A stretch of DNA of 21,823 bases from a virus (IMGVR_UViG_3300007276_000356:1-21823); one strand, 5' to 3'. Positions 1-6,980 are shown, numbered from the stretch's first letter. Notes: generated by a model from the sequence alone, not told the origin. A program made the numbers and translations.

Positions 1-1
1 C

Positions 2-313
2 GCGGCTTCAAGATTTATTGGGGTAAGCCCACACTCAGCAACAGTAACGCACATATTCTTTGAAGGCGCCATGGGTACTGCTGATGCAAACGAAAGAATA
101 GCGCTAACACATATCGACACAACTACAACGGCTGATGATGGTCCTTCTTTAGTTGGACACCAAAGTAGACTTATAGCAAATGCTATCGCCTCTGCTTTAA
201 TGCCGCAGCCTAAGCAAAGTGGTGGCATGAAGATTATGGTTGATCTAAATACTTTACAGAAAGCTCCAGGTATGGAGGGTGTGACTGGAGTAGCTATTAC
301 TATTGACTCGTAA
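2..313 (+). CDS. Partial hypothetical protein, possibly virion-associated (5' end outside window)
   Basis: The reading frame is open from base 2, upstream of the first ATG at 71. The residues before that ATG (ending HIFFEGA) read as ordinary protein, so the real start is probably outside the window and 71 is an internal Met. What is visible is about 103 residues, small-residue rich, with a Thr/Asp-rich stretch (HIDTTTTADDG) and a C-terminus of alternating hydrophobic residues (GVTGVAITIDS) that looks like beta strand. No catalytic motif or membrane segment is seen. It ends in tandem stops (TAATAA) directly before the next ATG. The position in a late block upstream of holin and surface proteins suggests a structural or accessory virion role, but I do not recognise the family. 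Confidence 0.7.
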   Translation, partial: AASRFIGVSPHSATVTHIFFEGAMGTADANERIALTHIDTTTTADDGPSLVGHQSRLIANAIASALMPQPKQSGGMKIMVDLNTLQKAPGMEGVTGVAITIDS

Positions 314-316
314 TAA

Positions 317-640
317 ATGAGATTAACCTCTCACGATTTACGTGAATTACAAATCCTTAAGTATTACAGGCTCACAAGAAAGTGGGCTTGTAAGACTTAC
401 GGGTTAACAGATGCCGATCTTGAACTTCTAGTATTTCTAGATTGTCAAGGACGGTTTACAAGAAAAGAATTTATTGATGGTACTTATACCATGAGTTGGG
501 ATAAAACCCGATGGGACAAACTAAGAAAGTTAGGCTGGATAGAGGTTTGGCGACATAGAAATCGTACAACGATAAAGTATAGCGTATTTAAGACCTCGTT
601 TAAATGCAGCCAATTAATAAGTAGAATCTACAGGGTCTGA
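317..640 (+). CDS. Small winged-helix-like protein, apparently shortened by an in-frame TGA
   Basis: The frame encodes 107 residues, basic and helical. Segments around residues 5-60 (RELQILKYYRLTRKW, LTDADLELLVFLD, GRFTRKEFI) followed by KLRKLGWIEVWRHRNRTTIKY resemble the helix-turn-helix plus beta-hairpin wing of MarR/PadR-like winged-helix proteins. DNA binding is therefore plausible but only inferred. The start follows the tandem stops of the previous gene by no spacer. The TGA at 638-640 looks premature. The same frame continues open for 38 codons with a normal-looking sequence and ends in TAA at 755-757, whose last A is the first base of the next start codon. The intact gene was therefore probably 317-757 (about 146 residues counting the TGA position). 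A sequencing error, a nonsense mutation or readthrough are all possible. Confidence 0.7.
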   Translation: MRLTSHDLRELQILKYYRLTRKWACKTYGLTDADLELLVFLDCQGRFTRKEFIDGTYTMSWDKTRWDKLRKLGWIEVWRHRNRTTIKYSVFKTSFKCSQLISRIYRV

Positions 641-757
641 CTCGGAGAAGAAGATTTACCAGTATCAGATCGAAGCGTATTCTACAATAACAAATCGTAT
701 ACAGATAAAGTTTTTAATAAGGCTATTGACGATATGATTAAAGACCCAAACAGATAA
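641..757 (+). pseudogene. In-frame 3' remainder of the winged-helix-like gene after TGA
   Basis: Reading on in the frame of the preceding gene gives 38 sense codons (beginning LGEEDLPVSDRSVFYNNKSY and ending DDMIKDPNR) before TAA. The composition is hydrophilic and helical, like a real C-terminal domain, with no further stops. TAA at 755-757 overlaps ATG at 757-759 by one base, the same TAATG junction used at 3955-3959 in this window. That supports this as the ancestral end of the upstream gene. It has no ATG near its own beginning, so independent translation is unlikely. Confidence 0.6.
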
Positions 758-1134
758 TGGCTTTTAAATTAGGCAGCAGAATAGGTAACAGAGACAAGAA
801 GGTGAATATAGGTGGCACAACTAGTGGCCACGAAACCATCGGCGGTGTTCAAATTCAGTTTGCCAGTCTAGAAGAAGGAGTCTTGGGCGAGGCACACAAG
901 GAAGGCGTTATATACATAAGCGATCAGATCGAGTATGGATCAAGCCAGTACGATAGAGTTGTTGCTCACGAGATGAAGCACATGACTGATTTAAAGATAG
1001 GTAAGGTTGATTACACAGACGATAACGTTTTCTACAATGGAGTTAATTATCCTAGAAAAGATGGATACATCTTATTTGAAGGTGAATGGCAAGAAGAAGG
1101 TGACACAGACTTTCCTTGGGAATTTAAAGACTAA
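757..1134 (+). CDS. Small putative zinc metallopeptidase (HExxH motif)
   Basis: The product has 125 residues. Residues 68-78 read VVAHEMKHMTD, so H71, E72 and H75 form the HExxH signature of zincin metallopeptidases, set in a hydrophobic helix as expected; D78 or a downstream Glu in the EGEWQEEGD segment (about residues 108-116) could be the third metal ligand. The preceding segment (about 43-56, LGEAHKEGVIYIS) looks like the beta strand and hairpin that usually lie before the zincin active-site helix. No signal peptide or membrane segment is visible. The start overlaps the upstream TAA (TAATG), implying coupled translation. A role in virion maturation, cell-wall processing or lysis is possible because the holin gene follows two genes later, but the substrate cannot be read from the sequence. 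Confidence 0.7.
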   Translation: MAFKLGSRIGNRDKKVNIGGTTSGHETIGGVQIQFASLEEGVLGEAHKEGVIYISDQIEYGSSQYDRVVAHEMKHMTDLKIGKVDYTDDNVFYNGVNYPRKDGYILFEGEWQEEGDTDFPWEFKD

Positions 1135-1139
1135 CTATA

Positions 1140-1460
1140 ATGGATAAAAAGAAATTTACAAACACTGGCGATGGTGCTATACGAGTTGACGCTCAGTACG
1201 ATGGATCAATGCTTAACAAGAACGGTGGTTATCATAAAGGCCAAGTTAACGACGCTGAGAAAGAAGAGATGAACGATAACATCGCTATGGGTAAAGGCCC
1301 AGCTAAACCTAAAGTCACGACTAGCGCTAGACCTAAGCCTAGTAAAAAGTCAAATGATGTAAATGAGCCAACTTTTGAATATGGCTACGAAGAGTCTCCT
1401 AAAATAATGAAACTTAGAAGAGAAGGCTTAATACCAAATTCTCAAAATTTTAAAAAATGA
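1140..1460 (+). CDS. Hypothetical disordered protein
   Basis: The product has 106 residues and is highly charged and rich in Lys, Asn, Gly and Pro. The centre (about residues 50-75, GKGPAKPKV through RPKPSKKSND) is a Lys/Pro low-complexity linker. The N-terminus (KKFTNTGDGAIRVDAQYDG) and the C-terminus (PKIMKLRREGLIPNSQNFKK) look more ordered. No enzyme motif or membrane segment is seen and the family is not recognised. Its TGA overlaps the holin start (ATGA, 1457-1460), so the two are probably translationally coupled, and a lysis-related or virion-internal accessory role is conceivable. Confidence 0.75.
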   Translation: MDKKKFTNTGDGAIRVDAQYDGSMLNKNGGYHKGQVNDAEKEEMNDNIAMGKGPAKPKVTTSARPKPSKKSNDVNEPTFEYGYEESPKIMKLRREGLIPNSQNFKK

Positions 1461-1879
1461 TAAGTAATTTAGTAGGAGGTTTATTCGGCAAAGTCTTAGA
1501 TAACGCAGAGGGTATACTTGACAAAGTAATCACAACTGACAAGGAAAGAGACGAAGCTAAACTAGCGTTAAAGTCTATAATGTTAGAAGCAGAGCGCGAA
1601 GCTTTTGCAAAAGAAGTTGAAGATCGCAAGTCTGCACGTGATATGTATAAAGACGATGCTATTATTCAAAAAGTACTAGCAACACTGTTTACAGTAGCAT
1701 ACTTTGGTATTACATTTGTAATGTTTAATTATTTTGTTACAAAGTCAATAGACTTAGGTGAATTTGAAATAAGCTTTATATCAACAATATTTGGTGCTAT
1801 GAGCGCTAAAGTAAATACAATAATAGACTTCTTCTTCGGCGGAAGTTCAAAGAAAAACGAACAAATAAAAGAAAAATAA
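1457..1879 (+). CDS. Putative holin, 3TM (GTA-release) type
   Basis: The product has 140 residues. An N-terminal amphipathic segment (about 1-25, starting ISNLVGGLFGKVLDNAEGIL) is followed by a charged helical region rich in Glu, Lys and Arg (about 28-67). Two hydrophobic segments follow, about 70-94 (VLATLFTVAYFGITFVMFNYF) and about 103-127 (ISFISTIFGAMSAKVNTIIDFFF), then a short charged tail GGSSKKNEQIKEK. This layout, with the FFFGGSS-type end of the last membrane segment, matches the family called holin of 3TMs for gene-transfer release (Pfam Holin_3TM). It would form inner-membrane lesions at lysis. It overlaps the upstream gene by ATGA. No endolysin gene is evident next to it, unless the HExxH protein upstream has that role. 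Confidence 0.8.
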   Translation: MISNLVGGLFGKVLDNAEGILDKVITTDKERDEAKLALKSIMLEAEREAFAKEVEDRKSARDMYKDDAIIQKVLATLFTVAYFGITFVMFNYFVTKSIDLGEFEISFISTIFGAMSAKVNTIIDFFFGGSSKKNEQIKEK

Positions 1880-1880
1880 A

Positions 1881-2459
1881 ATGGGAATTAACAATACTAA
1901 CACAAGCTACGTATTCGGCCAGTTAGGCTCTGCTCACTGTAAAACCGCTGCATCTGTGTATCCACCTAAGGGTATGGTTATCGTGGCTGTTCAGTTTTTA
2001 GCAACTAACACTCCAACCGTAATGAGATCAGAAGCAAGCTCATCTTTAGCGCAGCAACACTTTGCTTGTCTATCTACTGAGCACGCTGCTCACAACAATG
2101 GAGACGCACAGCAAGCTTTAACAGACGCTTCGTCAAACACGGCTCACACTTTGTCGGGCGCTAACGCCGCTATCGAGGTTGGCATGCAAGTTATATCTAA
2201 TACTGAATACACAGGTGTTGATAAGACGAATAACAAACCAGCTGTAATGGTTACTAAAGTTGATGGCACTGCTATTGAGTTTAATAGACCAATCACAGCA
2301 GCATCTACTACGCTAACGTTTTCTAAAGAAACTGGTGACGGTGGTGAAGACGCGTCTAGTATTACTTACCCAGCAGGTATCATCGTGTATGGCCGCTGGA
2401 CAGAGGTTAAGCCTAGTGCTGATGCTGATGGTGGCGTAATTTGTTACTTCGGATACTAA
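1881..2459 (+). CDS. Probable virion structural protein (head or tail surface)
   Basis: The product has 192 residues, is Ala/Thr/Ser rich, almost free of long charged stretches, and built from predicted beta strands. The N-terminus (TNTSYVFGQLGSAH) and the ordered beta-rich C-terminus (IIVYGRWTEVKPSADADGGV, ending CYFGY) resemble small virion proteins seen in marine phage late operons; this resemblance is from memory and not checked. The middle (about 66-100) is Asn/Ala/Ser rich and may be a flexible loop. It starts one base after the holin stop and abuts the next gene with no spacer, so the pair 1881-2459 and 2460-3446 is probably expressed together and may form one surface assembly. No catalytic motif is seen. 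Confidence 0.6.
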   Translation: MGINNTNTSYVFGQLGSAHCKTAASVYPPKGMVIVAVQFLATNTPTVMRSEASSSLAQQHFACLSTEHAAHNNGDAQQALTDASSNTAHTLSGANAAIEVGMQVISNTEYTGVDKTNNKPAVMVTKVDGTAIEFNRPITAASTTLTFSKETGDGGEDASSITYPAGIIVYGRWTEVKPSADADGGVICYFGY

Positions 2460-3446
2460 ATGGGATTTGTAGCTGGCTTAGGGCATCCAGGTGTAAACTG
2501 TGGTGTCCCAACGTATTACATGCAGCAAGGTGCTGGCAATACTTGGGATGCTAACACTTATGCTACTGTTTACTTCGATGGTAGTGGTAGCATGAATAAT
2601 ATAATCACTCCTTTAACTAACGCTATGGGTGGTAACTATTTTTCTAGTGGCTCAGCAGCTGGTGGAGACGGGGTTAAAAACACAGACTCTCTTAGATCTA
2701 TACTCCAAGACTTGTATGCCACTGGTGGTATTGAAGGTGCTCCAGACTACAACACTAACAACGCTACAAACGGTAAAGATGAATTTGAAAAGCACGTTCA
2801 GTTTGTTACGATTACCAACGAAAGAACCGCAGATTGGCTATCAAAGCCGTACAAATATAACAGCGGGGCAACTTGGCCAAGCTCTCCTACAGCCACAGCA
2901 TTTAATGATTCTGATTTCACGACTCCTAGTAATTTTGTTGCTGTTACCGTTTGTAATGAGTCAAATTCCACTTATCACGACGGTCTTGCTGGTTCGACCT
3001 GGGCTAATACAGAGATAACAAGTTCTTGGAAAACTGATATAAACTCAGTTAGAGATGCTTTAAAGTCAGGTGGAACTATGGATAGTCACGCAGCTGGTAC
3101 AGATCCCTCTTTCACAGGTGTTATACTAGACCCAGGTGATGGTCCAGTTAGACACGATGGACCAGTGTATCAAGGTATACAAACAACCGCTTCGCAAGCG
3201 CTTTGGGCTTTTGGAGGTAAAGAAGGCCAAGGATCTTACGCTGCTGACGCAGTGGACGCGGGTGAAACATATAGTTTGGTTGATCTTACTATACCCGCTG
3301 GAACTGGACTAATGGCTTGGAATGAAACAACAAACGCTTTAGTGTTGCAGCAACTATATAATAAGTCAGCTGAAACAAGCGTTTCTTATTGGAAACAACA
3401 ACTATTAAACGCTTTTCAGGTAAATCTTATAATACCTGGAGCTTAA
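2460..3446 (+). CDS. Putative virion protein with von Willebrand A (MIDAS) motif
   Basis: The product has 328 residues. Residues 34-45 read YATVYFDGSGSM: a hydrophobic strand ending in D40-x-S42-x-S44-M, the first metal-coordinating loop (MIDAS) of vWA domains, followed by a helix (NNIITPLTNAM) as the fold requires. Later strands (about 113-118 VQFVTIT, and FVAVTVCNES) are candidates for other core strands. A clear canonical MIDAS Thr and the TDG-type second Asp cannot be assigned by eye. The C-terminal part (about 230-328, including GLMAWNETTNALVLQQLYN) looks like a separate beta-rich virion domain. There is no signal peptide. The ATG follows the previous stop immediately. A metal-dependent adhesion role on the virion surface is an inference from the motif and from the structural-looking neighbour. 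Confidence 0.65.
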   Translation: MGFVAGLGHPGVNCGVPTYYMQQGAGNTWDANTYATVYFDGSGSMNNIITPLTNAMGGNYFSSGSAAGGDGVKNTDSLRSILQDLYATGGIEGAPDYNTNNATNGKDEFEKHVQFVTITNERTADWLSKPYKYNSGATWPSSPTATAFNDSDFTTPSNFVAVTVCNESNSTYHDGLAGSTWANTEITSSWKTDINSVRDALKSGGTMDSHAAGTDPSFTGVILDPGDGPVRHDGPVYQGIQTTASQALWAFGGKEGQGSYAADAVDAGETYSLVDLTIPAGTGLMAWNETTNALVLQQLYNKSAETSVSYWKQQLLNAFQVNLIIPGA

Positions 3447-3473
3447 CAATTTAATTATTTATTATTTATTATT
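3447..3473 (+). promoter_or_regulatory. A/T-only style leader before the packaging-associated genes
   Basis: These 27 bases are almost only A and T, with a short ATT/TTATT tandem pattern running into ATG. No Shine-Dalgarno sequence is present. Similar leaders precede 9376 and 12126, which suggests that low structure rather than anti-SD pairing drives initiation, as known for Bacteroidota. Confidence 0.5.
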
Positions 3474-3770
3474 ATGGCAAAAAGAAAAACACCAAAGACG
3501 GTAAACTTAAAATCAGAAAAAATTACCGCAGATGAACTACGATCAGTTCAAGATTTAGTACGACAACTTAATGTAGCAACCTCAGACGTAGGGTTAATTG
3601 AAATTAGAAAACACGAAGCCTTACACGCTGTTATGTTAATGACTAAAGAGTACGAGGAGCTTAACATTAAACTTAGAGACAAATACAAAGCCGAAGATAT
3701 TAATATTCAAGACGGCGCAATTAAATACAATGATGACAACAAAGATAATAAGAAAGATAACGATAGGTAA
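3474..3770 (+). CDS. Hypothetical coiled-coil protein
   Basis: The product has 98 residues. A basic N-terminus (MAKRKTPKTVNLKSEKITAD) leads into two long helices (about 18-45 and 50-75, RKHEALHAVMLMTKEYEELN) with heptad-like hydrophobics, then a short strand INIQDGAI (about 76-83) and an Asp/Asn/Lys-only tail. Small proteins of this build (helical body plus an 'INIxDG' end) are familiar from marine phage late operons but have no assigned function. The low-complexity tail is encoded in the 41 bases that overlap the start of the next gene, so its odd composition may be a by-product of overprinting. It is the first gene after the AT-rich leader and probably heads the packaging block. Confidence 0.7.
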   Translation: MAKRKTPKTVNLKSEKITADELRSVQDLVRQLNVATSDVGLIEIRKHEALHAVMLMTKEYEELNIKLRDKYKAEDINIQDGAIKYNDDNKDNKKDNDR

Positions 3771-3957
3771 AGATTATAAAATAGATGCTATGCATTATTC
3801 GGTTGGTCAAGAAGTATATGGTGGTCACACTATCTCAGACATAATTGAAGAAGAAGATAAGTATTCTATTTTTATAAAGAAAGGTGATGATATTTTACCT
3901 TGGAAAGACTTTAATAAAAATATGGCAATTTCTATAGAGTATAACCTACAGTATTAA
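3730..3957 (+). CDS. Hypothetical 75-residue protein
   Basis: The product is small and beta-rich, with the core IGKDYKIDAMHYSVGQEVYG (residues 12-31), then HTISDIIEEEDKYSIFIKK and a Trp-containing end (LPWKDFNKNMAISIEYNL). The alternation of hydrophobic residues suggests a compact SH3- or barrel-like fold. No enzyme motif is present. The frame overlaps the previous gene by 41 bases; ATG occurs at 3730 and 3733 and either may be used. TAA at 3955-3957 shares its last base with the next ATG (TAATG). The tight coupling on both sides and the well-ordered sequence make it a real gene, though the family function is unknown. Confidence 0.65.
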   Translation: MMTTKIIRKITIGKDYKIDAMHYSVGQEVYGGHTISDIIEEEDKYSIFIKKGDDILPWKDFNKNMAISIEYNLQY

Positions 3958-4550
3958 TGAATAGCCCTTACAACTTCATAGTAGAGCCTTTAGGATCAAG
4001 ATACAATAACGTTAAAAAGATAGATGGTAAAGACCTAATACTAAACTCAGAGATATATCATCATGAGTTTGTAAATAGAGTTGGCATTATCAAGAGCGTT
4101 CCAAGTATACTAGACAATAGCGGTATAAGTGTTGGAGACAAGGTTATTGTACATCACAACGTTTTTAGAAGATGGCACGATGTAAAGGGTAATGAAAGAA
4201 ATAGCAAGTGTCATTTTAATGACGAGACCTATGTTGTTGGGCTAGATCAAATATTTTTATACAACAACAACGGTAAGTGGAAGGCTCCCAAAGGATTTTG
4301 CTTTGTTCAGCCTATAAAAAATACCGATAAGCTTTCTTTTGATGTAGAGCACGGAACGAAAGGTGTGATTAAATATACAGATGGAAGTTTTGACATAGGA
4401 GAACTTGTTGGCTTTGAGCCATTTTCTAAATATGAGTTTATAATAGAAGGAGAAAAACTATATAGAGTATACTCTAAATTTATTACAATTAAATATGAAT
4501 ATCAAGGAAACGAAGAAACGTATAATCCAAGCTGGGCACAAAGCAGTTGA
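3957..4550 (+). CDS. GroES-like co-chaperonin-type protein, two barrel-like halves
   Basis: The product has 197 residues. The first half (about 5-102) follows the GroES plan: a first strand FIVEPLGSRY (7-16), a charged flexible stretch (about 17-40) where the GroES mobile loop would be, then VGIIKSVP (42-49), VGDKVIVHHNVF (59-70) and a closing strand with an acidic turn (VVGLDQIFLYN, 93-103). The second half (about 114-185) repeats the plan more loosely, beginning FCFVQPI and GVIKYTD. The C-terminus NEETYNPSWAQSS overlaps the next gene by 56 bases. GroES-type proteins cap GroEL and assist folding, and phage versions such as T4 gp31 serve capsid folding. The place right before terminase and head genes fits that role, but binding to host GroEL is inferred. 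A non-chaperonin barrel protein is the alternative. Confidence 0.6.
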   Translation: MNSPYNFIVEPLGSRYNNVKKIDGKDLILNSEIYHHEFVNRVGIIKSVPSILDNSGISVGDKVIVHHNVFRRWHDVKGNERNSKCHFNDETYVVGLDQIFLYNNNGKWKAPKGFCFVQPIKNTDKLSFDVEHGTKGVIKYTDGSFDIGELVGFEPFSKYEFIIEGEKLYRVYSKFITIKYEYQGNEETYNPSWAQSS

Positions 4551-4770
4551 AGAGTTGATTAAGGTAGCTAAAGAGGCTATTGTTGACAGCGATGACGATA
4601 TATCAGCGGATAGACTGAAGAATGCTGCGGCTACTAAGAAGTTAGCTATATTTGATGCATTTGAAATCCTCAACCGTATACAAGAAGAAGAGAATATTTT
4701 GGAAGGAAAGACACAAGAAGAGAAAGAAGAAAGAGTATTTAAGGGCTTCGCGGAAGGCAGATCGAAATGA
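4495..4770 (+). CDS. Probable terminase small subunit
   Basis: The product has 91 residues, nearly all helical and charged: an N-terminal helix (ETKKRIIQAGHKAVEELIKV), an acidic turn DSDDDISADRLKN (about 31-43), then a helix with AAATKKLAIFDAFEILNRI (about 44-62) and a Glu/Lys-rich tail. A short helical protein whose TGA overlaps the large terminase ATG (ATGA, 4767-4770) is the usual arrangement of a small terminase that recognises the packaging site and regulates the large subunit. No classical helix-turn-helix can be read with confidence, so the assignment rests mainly on position, size and helical oligomer-like composition. The 56-base overlap with the GroES-like gene suggests coupled translation. 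Confidence 0.65.
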   Translation: MNIKETKKRIIQAGHKAVEELIKVAKEAIVDSDDDISADRLKNAAATKKLAIFDAFEILNRIQEEENILEGKTQEEKEERVFKGFAEGRSK

Positions 4771-6980
4771 GTTACAAGCAAAGTTTATATAAAATAGTTG
4801 AACCAGTTAAGAAGACTACAATAAGTCGGCTTAATAAAAAAAACAAATGGGAATATGGATACAATAAAGAAAATGATATTGTCGTTATATCAAGGACTGG
4901 TAAAATTGGACAAATACTGGAGATTCAAGGTTTGCGAATTGGCCTGCCACTTGAACCAAAAGAACTGCCAGTGCAAGACAAATGGCAAAAAATAGAATAC
5001 CCAAAAGAATTAAACAAACTTAAAAACATATTTGACTGGAGGGCATATCCAGAAGAAGCTAAAGATCAATGGTACGATATTATAGACGAAGAGTTTAAAC
5101 GTAGAGACGAAGGTTATTGGTTCATGAATAATGGTGAGCCAACTTACATAACCGGCAGTCACTACATGTATCTACAATGGAGTAAAATAGACGTTGGTGC
5201 TCCAGATTTTAGAGAGGCCAACAGGTTGTTCTTTATATTTTGGGAGGCGTGTAAAGCTGATAAGCGCTGTTACGGTATGTGCTATTTAAAAAACAGACGT
5301 AGTGGTTTTTCTTTTATGAGTAGCGCTGAAACCGTTAACTTAGCTACTATATCGAGTGATGCTAGATATGGAATACTATCTAAAAGTGGAGCTGATGCAA
5401 AGAAAATGTTTACCGATAAGGTTGTACCAATATCTATTAACTATCCTTTCTTCTTCAAACCCATTCAAGATGGTATGGACAGACCTAAGAGTGAGCTTGC
5501 TTATAGGGTTCCTGCAAGTAAGTTTACGCGTAGAAAAATTACTGCGAACGAAAAGCAGGAAGAGCTGGTTGGACTTGACACTACTATTGATTGGAAAAAT
5601 ACTGGTGACAACAGCTATGACGGTGAAAAGCTTAACTTGCTAGTTCACGATGAAAGTGGTAAATGGGAAAGGCCTGACAACATACTTAATAACTGGCGAG
5701 TTACAAAAACTTGCTTAAGATTAGGTAGCAAGATTATAGGTAAGTGTATGATGGGTTCAACGTCGAACGCTTTAGATAAAGGTGGAGATAACTTTAAGAA
5801 GTTGTACAATGATAGTGATGTAACTAAAAGAAATAGAAATGGTCAAACACGCTCTGGTTTATATGCTTTGTTTATCCCAATGGAATGGAACTTTGAAGGA
5901 TTTATTGACGAGCATGGACGACCCGTATTTGAGACTCCAACACGAGACGTTGTTGGACCTGACGGAGAACTAATAGATATAGGTGTTATATCACACTGGG
6001 AGAATGAAGTAGAAGGATTAAAGTCTGATCACGACGCACTAAACGAGTTTTATCGACAGTTTCCAAGAACTGAAGAGCACGCGTTTAGAGATGAAACAAA
6101 AAACAGTATATTTAACTTAGTTAAATTATACGAACAAATAGATTACAATGAAGGCCTTGGAAGTTCAGCTGTGTTAAACATAGGAAACTTTCAATGGATA
6201 AATGGAATAAAGGATACGGCAGTTACGTTTTCGCCAAATCCTAACGGTAGATTTAAATTAAGCTGGGCACCAGCGCCTAACTTACAAAATAAAGTAATAA
6301 TAAAAAATGGAACACGCTATCCAGGAAATGAGCACATGGGCGCCTTTGGCTGCGATAGTTACGATATTAGTGGTACTGTTGATGGTAGAGGATCCAACGG
6401 ATCTCTTCATGGATTAACTAAGTTTTCAATGGAAGACGCTCCAGCTAATACATTTTTTTTAGAATATATTGCAAGACCACAAACCGCTGAGATGTTTTTT
6501 GAAGACGTGTTAATGGCATTAGTGTTTTATGGAATGCCATTGCTCGCAGAGAACAACAAACCAAGATTACTATACTACTTGAGACGTAGAGGTTACAGAG
6601 GGTTTAGTATGAATAGACCAGACAAAATTTGGAATAAATTGTCTGTTGCTGAAAAAGAGGTTGGTGGTATACCAAACTCTAGTGAAGATATAAAGCAAGC
6701 TCACGCGGCTGCTATAGAGATGTACATCAACGATCACGTTGGTTTAATGGAAGATGGTAGTTACGGAACTATGTATTTCAACGAAACCTTAAACGACTGG
6801 GCTAAGTTTGATATAAACAAAAGGACAAAGCACGATGCGTCGATAAGTAGCGGATTAGCTATAATGGCTTGCAATAGACACCTTTATAGACCTAATGCAG
6901 AAAAGAAAAGAGTACCTTTAAACGTTAATGTTTCTACGTATTCAAATGATGGATTTAACTCAAAAATAATTAAACAATAA
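4767..6980 (+). CDS. terL: Terminase large subunit (packaging ATPase and nuclease)
   Basis: The product has 737 residues. This motor translocates DNA into the prohead through the portal and cuts concatemers. The ATPase domain shows a degenerate Walker A-like segment KNRRSGFSF (175-183), without the usual GK[ST], and a clear Walker B LLVHDE (291-296, with E296 as the catalytic carboxylate), followed by a motif III-like GSTSNA (about 330-335). The C-terminal RNase H-like nuclease has candidate metal-binding acids D530 (FGCDSYD), E595 (LLAENNK) and D690 (KHDASISSGLA). An N-terminal extension of about 120 residues precedes the ATPase. The length is at the large end for TerL and similar to those of Bacteroidota podoviruses and crAss-like phages. 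It overlaps the small terminase gene by four bases and is followed by the portal gene after two bases. Confidence 0.93.
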   Translation: MSYKQSLYKIVEPVKKTTISRLNKKNKWEYGYNKENDIVVISRTGKIGQILEIQGLRIGLPLEPKELPVQDKWQKIEYPKELNKLKNIFDWRAYPEEAKDQWYDIIDEEFKRRDEGYWFMNNGEPTYITGSHYMYLQWSKIDVGAPDFREANRLFFIFWEACKADKRCYGMCYLKNRRSGFSFMSSAETVNLATISSDARYGILSKSGADAKKMFTDKVVPISINYPFFFKPIQDGMDRPKSELAYRVPASKFTRRKITANEKQEELVGLDTTIDWKNTGDNSYDGEKLNLLVHDESGKWERPDNILNNWRVTKTCLRLGSKIIGKCMMGSTSNALDKGGDNFKKLYNDSDVTKRNRNGQTRSGLYALFIPMEWNFEGFIDEHGRPVFETPTRDVVGPDGELIDIGVISHWENEVEGLKSDHDALNEFYRQFPRTEEHAFRDETKNSIFNLVKLYEQIDYNEGLGSSAVLNIGNFQWINGIKDTAVTFSPNPNGRFKLSWAPAPNLQNKVIIKNGTRYPGNEHMGAFGCDSYDISGTVDGRGSNGSLHGLTKFSMEDAPANTFFLEYIARPQTAEMFFEDVLMALVFYGMPLLAENNKPRLLYYLRRRGYRGFSMNRPDKIWNKLSVAEKEVGGIPNSSEDIKQAHAAAIEMYINDHVGLMEDGSYGTMYFNETLNDWAKFDINKRTKHDASISSGLAIMACNRHLYRPNAEKKRVPLNVNVSTYSNDGFNSKIIKQ

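Noticed and set aside
638-640. Genome-wide recoding of TGA as Trp
   Set aside because: Only one internal TGA is seen, while hundreds of codons in Trp-containing large genes use TGG throughout; three other genes end normally at TGA in ATGA or overlapping junctions.
2629-3018. 129-residue + frame inside the vWA-type gene
   Set aside because: Leu/Thr/Gln-rich sequence typical of a shifted frame, fully inside a well-formed gene with coherent motifs.
4458-4781. 107-residue frame on the - strand across the small terminase gene
   Set aside because: It mirrors the small terminase and GroES-like genes, is Ser/Phe/Leu-rich as shadows of Glu/Lys-rich helices are, and would break the all-plus gene order.
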